A stretch of DNA of 37,126 bases, taken from positions 1 through 37,126 of IMG/VR virus record IMGVR_UViG_3300027508_000018; one strand, given 5' to 3'. This DNA comes from a virus. A program made the position numbers and the translations under genes. Of this stretch, positions 7,304-12,811 are shown one piece after another (position 1 is the first letter of the stretch; each line of letters starts with the position of its first letter). The notes below the pieces were generated by a model that did not search any database, was not told the DNA's origin, and worked only from the letters and a program-made list of their open reading frames with translations.

Positions 7304-7545
7304 GGCTCCCCGGTCGGCGGCCCTTCCACAGGGCTTGGATCATAGTTCCAGCCCGGCAGGTTTACCGTCACGGCGTAACGCTCGCCCGTGAACGTCACCG
7401 CCTTGATGCGCGCCAGCCTGACGCCTGACCGCATCATGGGTTCCGCCCATTCAATCGCGGTTTCTGCATGTTCCGGCAGGGGCATGGCGTCCCGCTCTGC
7501 CAGCCAGCGCGCGTATTGAATGGCTTTCTTTTCGTCAGCGTTCAT
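7300..7545 (-). CDS. Small hypothetical early protein
   Basis: The start is placed at the ATG at 7545 (MNADEKKAIQY), giving 81 residues, because GAGGAAG lies just upstream; a longer frame to 7683 would overlap two other genes. The N-terminal half is helical and the C-terminal part ends in a Pro/Gly-rich tail. It is not recognised. Its stop forms an ATGA overlap with the next ORF. Confidence 0.7.
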   Translation of the reverse strand: MNADEKKAIQYARWLAERDAMPLPEHAETAIEWAEPMMRSGVRLARIKAVTFTGERYAVTVNLPGWNYDPSPVEGPPTGEP

Positions 7546-7601
7546 CTTGTCTTCCTCATTGCGATTAGCAGGCACAAGGCCCGCAGGATTAGGGTAAGCA
7601 T
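7542..7601 (-). CDS. 19-residue hydrophobic micro-ORF
   Basis: The frame encodes one hydrophobic helix (LTLILRALCLLIAM) followed by basic residues. It starts inside the end of the gene at 7589-7741 and ends in an ATGA overlap with the next gene at 7545. A frame this short can occur by chance; the evidence is only the overlap and the membrane-helix-like sequence. Confidence 0.3.
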   Translation of the reverse strand: MLTLILRALCLLIAMRKTR

Positions 7602-7741
7602 GGCAGCGCGGCCTTGTCTTGCTGCGCCAGAACGGCGCGCAGTATCTCGTCAGCGTCGGCCTTGGTTGGCCATGGGAAGCCATGAAACGCCCCGCCAGGG
7701 GCGTTTACCAGATACCAGAACAAGCCAATTTTCTTCACCAT
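7589..7741 (-). CDS. Small hypothetical early protein
   Basis: 50 residues from the ATG at 7741 (MVKKIGLFWYLVNAPGG). The start has GGGGAG about 10 nt upstream and overlaps the end of the preceding gene by 7 bp. An earlier ATG at 7774 has no good ribosome-binding site. The N-terminal part is rich in aromatic and beta-branched residues. No known domain is seen. Confidence 0.65.
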   Translation of the reverse strand: MVKKIGLFWYLVNAPGGAFHGFPWPTKADADEILRAVLAQQDKAALPCLP

Positions 7742-7959
7742 TGGCTGCGGTCTCCCCTGTCTAGGCTCGCCCATTGATGCACCGCCGGGCGCCCGGTTAG
7801 GGCGGGCATTTCAAAAACGGCGGCGGGCTTCTTGTCCGTGGTCAGGTCCCAATCATTGCGCCATAGGCGCACGGCCTCAATGGGGTTGTGCGCTTCGACG
7901 ACTAGGCTCATATCGTCGCCATTCTCGTCATCGGAATAGACTAGGTAAATGCGCGTCAT
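7735..7959 (-). CDS. Small hypothetical early protein
   Basis: 74 residues, beginning MTRIYLVYSDDENGDD. It looks like a small alpha/beta protein with an acidic N-terminal half; no family is recognised. The ATG at 7959 overlaps the upstream TGA by 4 nt (ATGA), and it overlaps the gene below by 7 bp. Confidence 0.7.
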   Translation of the reverse strand: MTRIYLVYSDDENGDDMSLVVEAHNPIEAVRLWRNDWDLTTDKKPAAVFEMPALTGRPAVHQWASLDRGDRSQW

Positions 7960-8090
7960 GGCTTGGCGGCCTTGGCTTGCGCTGCCCCTTCGGCCAATAT
8001 GCGCCGCACCTCGGCGCAGGCTTCAGCGTGAGTAGGTTCGCGCCCTAGTCGATCGGCTAGGGCTTCCCATATTGTCGGCTTGCGTGTCAT
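7956..8090 (-). CDS. 44-residue hypothetical protein
   Basis: The frame M-TRKPTIWEALADRLGREP runs to a TGA at 7956. It is joined to its neighbours by ATGA overlaps on both sides (8087-8090 and 7956-7959), which is good evidence that it is translated. The protein is a probable helical pair with an Ala/Lys-rich end. Function unknown. Confidence 0.65.
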   Translation of the reverse strand: MTRKPTIWEALADRLGREPTHAEACAEVRRILAEGAAQAKAAKP

Positions 8091-8392
8091 GCTGCGACCC
8101 CCTTGGCCTTGGCGATAGCCGCGCGGCATATGCCCTGAATGGTGGCGATAACGTCGTGGTCGTCGTCATCGCGCGATGATTCGGCCATGATATCTTGCAG
8201 CGCGGCCAGCATGTCTGGCGCGGCCGCGATTAGCCGGGCGTTGGCTTCCCGTTGCGCCGGCAGGTCGCGGCCCCTTTCGGCCGCGTATTGCGCCACCTCG
8301 CGGCCGGGATGGTCAAGCTTGGCAGGGCCAACGTGAAGCGCGCCATAGGCGCCTTTCCAAGTAACCCATGGGCCGGTCGTGTGTTGTGTCAT
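8087..8392 (-). CDS. Conserved small phage protein
   Basis: The start at 8392 (MTQHTTGPWVTWKGAYG) is chosen for the GAGAGGGAAG just upstream; it gives 101 residues. A longer frame to 8488 has no such site. The segment REANARLIAAAPDMLAAL (about 61-78) is a motif I associate with widespread small phage proteins of unknown function. The C-terminal region has an acidic loop with a run of four Asp and a His. Part of the leftward train; no function can be assigned. Confidence 0.72.
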   Translation of the reverse strand: MTQHTTGPWVTWKGAYGALHVGPAKLDHPGREVAQYAAERGRDLPAQREANARLIAAAPDMLAALQDIMAESSRDDDDHDVIATIQGICRAAIAKAKGVAA

Positions 8393-8426
8393 GTTCTTCC
8401 CTCTCATATTCGGCAGTAGCGCCGTC

Positions 8427-8477
8427 GCAGGGCGCCGCATGGGCGCCTTGCGAGGGCGGGGCGCCGTAGCGCCCTGC
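8427..8477. repeat. Compound inverted repeat between two early genes
   Basis: Outer arms 8427-8435 and 8469-8477 are a perfect 9-bp inverted repeat (GCAGGGCGC and complement). A second inverted repeat, built on GGCGCC, lies inside it. It fills the 89-bp gap between the genes at 8482 and 8392. There is no T-run on the transcribed side, so it is more likely an RNA structure than a simple terminator. Confidence 0.5.
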
Positions 8478-8481
8478 TTAG

Positions 8482-8811
8482 TCACCATGCGCCAAGCGCT
8501 TCCAAGGTTTGGCGGTCTTTGTCCATCGCGATGCGCGTGCCCTTGGGCAGCGCATCAAATAGCGCTGTCACCTCTTTCTGTATGGCGCGCTGTTCTGGCG
8601 TCATGAATAGCAGCGCCGCGATGCTCGCCTTGTACGGATTACAAGACAGCATGGCGCCCTGCCATGCGGCATAGGCTAGGCTTTGGCTTGGTGGCGCGGC
8701 CGACAATAGCCGCCCCTTGCGAGGGCCGCGCGTGACAAGCGCGCCCTGCAGCGCGGCAACGGCAGCATCGGATAGGTTAGCAATGGCTTGGGTAACGGTG
8801 GTGGTTGTCAT
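8482..8811 (-). CDS. Hypothetical early protein
   Basis: 109 residues from the ATG at 8811 (MTTTTVTQAIANLS), five bases after the end of the DUF7227-like gene, so the two are probably one unit. The frame stays open further upstream, to 9060, but that part overlaps the neighbour entirely and is Arg-rich shadow sequence. The protein is mainly helical, with a central part LSCNPYKASIAALLFMTPEQ. No function is recognised. Confidence 0.7.
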   Translation of the reverse strand: MTTTTVTQAIANLSDAAVAALQGALVTRGPRKGRLLSAAPPSQSLAYAAWQGAMLSCNPYKASIAALLFMTPEQRAIQKEVTALFDALPKGTRIAMDKDRQTLEALGAW

Positions 8812-8815
8812 GGCG

Positions 8816-9496
8816 TTAGCCTTTCGCAATGGTTGCGGCGGCGCGCTTGGCAGCGCCATGGGCGGGGAAGCCGACAATAACCTTGCGATCCCGCACGGCG
8901 CATAGGCCGCACGATGCACAGGTGACGTCGTCGCGGTACGTGGCCGGGCAGGTCGCGACCTTGCGGCCTTCTGGCGTAACGGTATCGGCACGCGTACCCT
9001 CCACCGCATCCTGCACCACGACGACGGGGCCGATATTAAGCGCGGCCAATTGGTCAGCATGCGCCAGCGTGTTGGCGCTCAAATTAACGGTAAAGCCCAT
9101 GTTGTTTGCGTGCGCGATTAGGTGCGCGTTGTGGCCAACGTGCGCGGGCTTATGCGTGTACGTGAAGCCGCGCCTGCGCCCATTGGACCCGATTAACTGA
9201 TGCATCGCGCTATCATCAATAGCGTCGCCCTCGCCGGGTAAATCCCCGGCCACATTGTGGCGCCATAGCGTACCCTCTGGCAGCGCCATTATATCGTCGC
9301 ACAAGGCATCTAGCGTGCCACCGCGCGCGCCTTCTGTCACCGCGCGCCAATGCATGGCCAAAGGGCCGCCCTTGGCATAGCAGCCCTTAGCCTTCAACGG
9401 GCAAGCATCCGGGCAAGTGTCGGCGCTGGTTACCGTCGTCGGGATAGGTCCGGTTTTACGGTTTTGGCTTTTGCGCGTGAAATGGTAATTTGTCAT
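8816..9496 (-). CDS. DUF7227-like cysteine-rich phage protein
   Basis: The start at 9496 (MTNYHFTRKSQNRKTG) has a strong GGGGAGGAT 8 nt upstream and gives 226 residues. Two cysteine groups stand out: C28-x3-C32-x6-C39 near the N-terminus, and C183 with C193-x2-C196-x2-C199 near the C-terminus. Both could bind iron-sulfur clusters or zinc. Between them are WRHNVAGDLPGEG, TYTHKP and NLSAN, which read like strand ends of a barrel. I believe it belongs to the family named DUF7227, which has no known function; the name is from memory. A radical-SAM-like relation is possible, but the exact CxxxCxxC motif is absent. Confidence 0.82.
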   Translation of the reverse strand: MTNYHFTRKSQNRKTGPIPTTVTSADTCPDACPLKAKGCYAKGGPLAMHWRAVTEGARGGTLDALCDDIMALPEGTLWRHNVAGDLPGEGDAIDDSAMHQLIGSNGRRRGFTYTHKPAHVGHNAHLIAHANNMGFTVNLSANTLAHADQLAALNIGPVVVVQDAVEGTRADTVTPEGRKVATCPATYRDDVTCASCGLCAVRDRKVIVGFPAHGAAKRAAATIAKG

Positions 9497-9513
9497 GGTT
9501 TGATCCTCCCCGA

Positions 9514-9585
9514 TCAAAAAACTAGAAGCCAAACGAATAGCGCCAGAAAGAAAGCGCAGATTGCAGCGTCGTGCCACATATTCAT
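9514..9585 (-). CDS. 23-residue membrane micro-protein, first gene of the leftward unit
   Basis: The frame MNMWHDAAICAFFLALFVWL plus three residues is a single hydrophobic helix with a short polar start. The ribosome-binding site GGAGGG lies 8 nt before the ATG at 9585, the best in this unit, and a minimal ATG-TAA pair sits between them. A GTAATAGAAT promoter-like element lies 46 bp upstream. The good translation signal argues that this very small gene is real. It could act at the host membrane; no function is known. Confidence 0.6.
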   Translation of the reverse strand: MNMWHDAAICAFFLALFVWLLVF

Positions 9586-9630
9586 TTACATGTCCCTCCG
9601 AAAAATAGGCAATCCGTTTTGCCGATGCAG

Positions 9631-9640
9631 ATTCTATTAC
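9631..9640 (-). promoter_or_regulatory. Promoter-like 10-mer GTAATAGAAT, copy 2
   Basis: Identical on the minus strand to the -10 region at 6641-6650. It lies 46 bp before the start at 9585, the same distance as for the other copy and its gene at 6595. No good -35 hexamer is seen at the normal spacing, so an activator or a phage-specific signal may be needed. A GACCTA element lies next to it (9642-9647). Confidence 0.5.
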
Positions 9641-9736
9641 AGACCTATTGTGGCAAGAATAAGGCAAATCAGAGTGTAACAGAAAGTTTTATCTTACATT
9701 TTGTCCATGTTTGGCGGAAATCGGCAACGCTAGCCA

Positions 9737-10092
9737 TGACCTAGCGCGGTATTTGGCCCGGTCGCTCATGTAGCTGGTTTTACTAGCTTTTTTCAGTTTT
9801 CCTGGGTTTTCTAGGTTATACTAGTTATCTTGAGACCATCTTAAATATTATGTAAAAATATATAGTAGTATGACCTATAGACTGTCGAGCTGTAGCGATG
9901 TTTTTGGCATGACCTAGAATGCCTAGATGACCTATCCACGACCTAGGCCCGCGCAAACGCCCCGCGCATAACGGCCGCGCATCCCACACTATATTCTATT
10001 ACGCATAGCGCTGGCAGCTAGCTGGCGCGTGTCGCGCTGGCGCGATGTTTTCGGCATGACCTATTTGACCTATTTGACCTATTTGACCTAGG
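9737..10092. repeat. TGACCTA iteron cluster
   Basis: TGACCTA occurs at 9737, 9871, 9910 and 9928, with a partial GACCTA at 9940-9945. A tight array then runs from 10057 to 10092, where the 9-bp unit TGACCTATT is repeated three times and followed by a fourth TGACCTA. All copies point the same way. A repeated heptamer with a clustered array suggests binding sites for a phage or host protein, in replication initiation or transcription control. Confidence 0.8.
9993..10002 (-). promoter_or_regulatory. Promoter-like 10-mer GTAATAGAAT, copy 3
   Basis: Third exact copy, on the minus strand. No gene starts within 50 bp to the left, so if it is a promoter it would give a long leader that runs through the iterons to 9585. 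No clear -35 is present. Confidence 0.35.
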
Positions 10093-10110
10093 CGCGCGAC
10101 CAGGCGGAAT

Positions 10111-10128
10111 GTTACGTTATAACGTAAC
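10111..10128. repeat. Perfect 18-bp palindrome
   Basis: The sequence built on GTTACGTTA and its complement is a gap-free perfect palindrome, 19 bp after the iteron array. It is short enough to be an operator for a dimeric protein. No T-run follows on either strand. Confidence 0.75.
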
Positions 10129-10159
10129 AGATTATGCTGCAACGCAATATAAACATCTA

Positions 10160-10185
10160 AACATCTGAATAGCTATTCAGATGTT
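10160..10185. repeat. Perfect 26-bp palindrome before terS
   Basis: The two 13-bp halves (AACATCTGAATAG and its complement) are exact, with no central gap. A further half-copy, AAACATCTA, lies just upstream. Being A+T-rich and 106 bp before the late-operon promoter, it fits an operator or a cruciform-forming element; a terminator is less likely because no T-run follows. Confidence 0.8.
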
Positions 10186-10290
10186 CATGCCTGGCCTCGC
10201 CCATCCGGCCCCGCGCCGAAGGCCGGGGGGAGGGGGGCCGGCGGCCGCCCCGTCCCGGTCACGGAGGGTCCGCAAACAATTTTTTATTTT

Positions 10291-10318
10291 TTGCAAACCC
10301 AACCAGCCATGCTATACA
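10291..10318 (+). promoter_or_regulatory. Late rightward promoter, possibly giving leaderless terS mRNA
   Basis: A -35 TTGCAA (10291-10296), 16-bp spacer and -10 TATACA (10313-10318), preceded by TG as in an extended -10, lie directly before terS. Only six bases separate the -10 from the ATG at 10325, so transcription would start at or next to the A of the start codon. No ribosome-binding site is present, which agrees with leaderless translation. Confidence 0.5.
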
Positions 10319-10324
10319 AAATCT

Positions 10325-10765
10325 ATGGCAGTCTTTTCGCTCCCCTATGAGCCGCGCAAACTGGAAGCCACCGAGGCGCGGTTGGAAGCCATTTATGACG
10401 CCGCGCGTAATGGATTGCGTGGCGAGGCGCTGGCGCTCGCATCCGGCATGACGCCGACCGAATACCGCGCGCTGTGCGAGTTCGACCCGCTGGCGGCGTT
10501 GGCCGCGGAGAAGGGCCGGGCCGACGGCGAGATGGAGATGTCCAAGGTGCTGCATGACGCCGCCCGCGCCGGCGACGCCAAGGCGGCGCTGGATGTGCTG
10601 AAGCACGTCCACGGCTGGGTCGCCAAGCAGGCCGTGCAGGTCGAGGTCAACCAGACCATCTCCATCACCTCCGCACTGCAAGAGGCTCAGCGCCGCGTAA
10701 TTGAAGGTGTGGCTGAGGCGGCGCACGTAATCGAACAGGCAGAAGATGCAAACCACACGGTATAG
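10325..10765 (+). CDS. terS: Terminase small subunit
   Basis: The protein of 146 residues recognises phage DNA for packaging and recruits the large subunit. The N-terminal half holds an HTH-like segment (ALALASGMTPTEYRALCE, about 38-55) and the second half is helical, with a region AKAALDVLKHVHGW often seen in such proteins. The start at 10325 (MAVFSLPYEPRKLEA) is preferred; a longer frame from 10181 gives an Arg/Pro-rich non-protein-like leader and runs through the palindrome. No ribosome-binding site precedes 10325. It overlaps terL by 20 bp, which supports the assignment. Confidence 0.85.
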   Translation: MAVFSLPYEPRKLEATEARLEAIYDAARNGLRGEALALASGMTPTEYRALCEFDPLAALAAEKGRADGEMEMSKVLHDAARAGDAKAALDVLKHVHGWVAKQAVQVEVNQTISITSALQEAQRRVIEGVAEAAHVIEQAEDANHTV

Positions 10766-12269
10766 CGCCGACGACGAAATGGAACTGATGAGCCGGCTGT
10801 GGACGCCGGCCATCAAGGACGACCCGCTGAAGTTCGTGCTGTTCGTGTTCCCGTGGGGCCAGCCTGGCACACCGCTGGAACACTTCGACGGCCCGCGCAA
10901 GTGGCAGCGCCAGGTGCTGCAACGCATGGCCGACCACGTGAAGCAGAACAACGGCAAGATCGACTTCGACACGCTTAGGATGGCGACGTCATCCGGCCGC
11001 GGGATCGGCAAGTCGGCGCTGGTCAGTTGGCTGGTCATCTGGATGCTGACCACGCGGATCGGCTCGACAACCATCGTGTCGGCCAACTCCGAGGCGCAGC
11101 TTCGGTCGATCACATGGGCGGAAATTACCAAGTGGCTCAGCATGGCGCTCAACAGCCACTGGTTCGAGGTCAGCGCCACGCGGCTGATGCCGGCCAAGTG
11201 GCTGACGGAACTGGTGGAGCGCGACCTCAAGATGGGCACCCGGTACTGGGGCGTCGAGGGCCGGCTGTGGTCGGCGGAGAACCCCGACGCCTACGCGGGG
11301 GTTCACAACTTTGCCGGGGTCATGCTGGTGTTCGACGAAGCCAGCGGTATCGACGACAGCATCTGGTCGGTCGCGGCGGGTTTCTTCACGGAGAACACGC
11401 CGCACCGCTTCTGGCTGGCGTTCAGCAACCCGCGACGCAACAGCGGCTACTTCTACGAATGCTTCCACTCCAAGCGCGACTTCTGGGACACCAAAATCGT
11501 GGACGCGCGCACGGTCGAGCATACGGACAAGCAGGTCTATCAGCAGATCATCGACGAGTACGGCCCCGACAGCACCCAGGCCCACGTCGAGGTGTACGGT
11601 CAGTTCCCCAACGCGTCCGACGACCAGTTCATCGGGGCATCCACTGTCGACGACGCCATGCGCCGGCCGCAGCACAAAGACCCGTCGGCGCCGATTATCA
11701 TCGGCGTGGACCCGGCGCGGTTCGGGTCTGACAGCACGGTCATCGCCATCCGGCAGGGACGCGACATCGTGGCGATCAAGCGCCACAAGGGCGACGACAC
11801 CATGACGGTGGTGGGGCACGTCATCGACGCCATCGAGACGTACAAGCCGGCGCTGGTGGTGATCGACGAGGGGGGCTTGGGCGCCGGCATCGTCGACCGG
11901 CTGAAGGAGCAGCGGTACAAGATCAAGGGGGTCAACTTTGGGAACAAGTCGAAGAACCCGCTGATGTGGGGCAACAAGCGGGCCGAGATGTGGGGCGAGA
12001 TGCGGACCTGGCTGAAGGACGCGTCCATCCCGCTGGACCGTTACCTCAAGAACGACCTGACCGGGCCGATGATGAAACCGGACAGTAAAGGGACTATCTT
12101 CTTGGAAAGCAAGAAGGATATGAAGGCCCGCGGGCTGGCCTCGCCCGACGCGGCCGACGCCATCGCGGTGACCTTTGCGTTTCCTGTGGCGCATAGGGAA
12201 TATGTTGCAACCGCGCCCAAACGCGGCTATACTGCGGGAGGTATAGCAACATCTTGGATGGGGGCGTAA
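10746..12269 (+). CDS. terL: Terminase large subunit
   Basis: The 507-residue packaging motor and nuclease. The N-terminal ATPase has Walker A SSGRGIGKS (K89) and Walker B LVFDEASG (D197, E198). The C-terminal RNase H-like nuclease has GVDPARFGSD (D322), VVIDEGGLG (D374) and SPDAADA (D468, D471), giving the expected metal-binding acids. The start at 10746 overlaps terS by 20 bp; a second ATG at 10779 is possible. The last 18 residues (12213-12266) are repeated, in a diverged form, behind the HNH gene at 12753-12809, so the present C-terminus may have arrived with that gene. The circularly permuted assembly would suit headful packaging, but that is inferred. Confidence 0.96.
   Translation: MQTTRYSADDEMELMSRLWTPAIKDDPLKFVLFVFPWGQPGTPLEHFDGPRKWQRQVLQRMADHVKQNNGKIDFDTLRMATSSGRGIGKSALVSWLVIWMLTTRIGSTTIVSANSEAQLRSITWAEITKWLSMALNSHWFEVSATRLMPAKWLTELVERDLKMGTRYWGVEGRLWSAENPDAYAGVHNFAGVMLVFDEASGIDDSIWSVAAGFFTENTPHRFWLAFSNPRRNSGYFYECFHSKRDFWDTKIVDARTVEHTDKQVYQQIIDEYGPDSTQAHVEVYGQFPNASDDQFIGASTVDDAMRRPQHKDPSAPIIIGVDPARFGSDSTVIAIRQGRDIVAIKRHKGDDTMTVVGHVIDAIETYKPALVVIDEGGLGAGIVDRLKEQRYKIKGVNFGNKSKNPLMWGNKRAEMWGEMRTWLKDASIPLDRYLKNDLTGPMMKPDSKGTIFLESKKDMKARGLASPDAADAIAVTFAFPVAHREYVATAPKRGYTAGGIATSWMGA
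12213..12269 (+). repeat. terL 3'-end duplication, copy 1 (in use)
   Basis: The last 18 codons and stop of terL (residues APKRGYTAGGIATSWMGA). The DNA of the last 18 bp, TCTTGGATGGGGGCGTAA, is identical to copy 2 at 12753-12809; upstream the two copies have diverged. Confidence 0.85.
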
Positions 12270-12748
12270 TGTTGACGCAAAATGAACTATCAGATTTATT
12301 TGAATACCGCGACGGCCGTTTATACAGCCGCGTATTTCGAGGTAAGATTACGCCGGGAACGTGCATAGGAAACCGGCGTAAAGACGGGTATTTTCATGCT
12401 GAAATAAACAAACGAAAATACTTGTTACACCGGCTTATTTTTACATTAAAGCACGGCTACACCCCGGTTTTTATAGACCACATAAACGGGGACAGATCAG
12501 ACAACCGAATTGAAAATTTGCGCGATGTTACCCGTGGGCAAAATAACCGTAACGCTAAACGACGCAAAAACAGCAGATCGGGCGTAAAAGGGGTTTCTTG
12601 GTACGCTAAAGACCGCAAATGGGTTGTCCGTCTGTACATAGGCGGAAAAAATAAGTATTTTGGGTCTTTTGATTTACTTGAAGACGCCGAAAAACACGTG
12701 CAACAAATTCGTGAGCAGTTACACGGGCCATACGCACGACATTGTTGA
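12269..12748 (+). CDS. HNH homing endonuclease with AP2-like domain
   Basis: 159 residues from the ATG at 12269, which overlaps the terL TAA by one base; a TTG at 12254 is an alternative start. The HNH core is HRLIFTLKHG...FIDHINGDRSDNRIENLR, the type that pairs H, DH and N residues for metal-dependent DNA cleavage. The C-terminal part, from about 105 (GVKGVSWYAKDRKWVVRLYI), is AP2-like and likely binds DNA. The gene is clearly richer in A and T than its neighbours, as expected for a mobile element. It sits exactly between terL and a duplicated terL tail and looks like a free-standing homing endonuclease. Confidence 0.92.
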   Translation: MLTQNELSDLFEYRDGRLYSRVFRGKITPGTCIGNRRKDGYFHAEINKRKYLLHRLIFTLKHGYTPVFIDHINGDRSDNRIENLRDVTRGQNNRNAKRRKNSRSGVKGVSWYAKDRKWVVRLYIGGKNKYFGSFDLLEDAEKHVQQIREQLHGPYARHC

Positions 12749-12752
12749 CAGG

Positions 12753-12809
12753 GCACCGCGCAGGGCCTATGCTCCGGGCGGAATTTCAAACTCTTGGATG
12801 GGGGCGTAA
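12753..12809 (+). pseudogene. terL 3'-end duplication, copy 2 (orphan remnant)
   Basis: In one frame these bases encode APRRAYAPGGISNSWMGA and a stop, matching the end of TerL at 12 of 18 residues with no gaps. It follows the HNH stop by 4 bp. The remnant is probably the original end of terL, displaced when the HNH gene entered with its own version of that end. Its GGGGG also serves as the ribosome-binding site of the next gene, starting at 12812. Confidence 0.82.
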
Positions 12810-12811
12810 CC

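Larger units (their letters stand above)
9586..10324. promoter_or_regulatory. Main divergent control region, candidate replication origin
   Basis: This 739-bp stretch has no convincing gene on either strand. It separates the leftward small-gene unit from the rightward late unit. It holds at least eight TGACCTA copies between 9737 and 10090, an A+T-rich segment at about 9775-9885 in an otherwise G+C-rich genome, two perfect palindromes (10111-10128 and 10160-10185) and promoter-like elements facing both ways. Iterons next to an easily melted segment are the usual form of an origin; this role is inferred. Confidence 0.6.

Noticed and set aside
8812-9060. Extended N-terminus of the 8482 gene
   Set aside because: It overlaps the cysteine-rich gene completely and has no protein-like character; the ATG at 8811 is well placed.
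5240-9600. Lysogeny module (integrase, repressor, attachment site)
   Set aside because: No integrase, recombinase or CI-like sequence was seen on either strand here or elsewhere. The HTH/zinc-ribbon protein is not sufficient evidence for lysogeny.
9497-9667. Extended N-terminus of the cysteine-rich protein gene
   Set aside because: The ATG at 9496 has a strong ribosome-binding site, and the longer frame runs over the membrane micro-gene and the promoter-like element.
10057-10092. CRISPR-like array
   Set aside because: The units are 9 bp, contiguous and without spacers, so they are iterons and not a CRISPR array.
10181-10324. Extended start of terS at 10181
   Set aside because: The added residues are an Arg/Pro/Gly-rich stretch that includes the palindrome region and the promoter. 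The natural N-terminus is at 10325.
10989-12194. Minus-strand frame of 401 codons opposite terL
   Set aside because: terL has full ATPase and nuclease motifs; the antisense frame is a composition effect.
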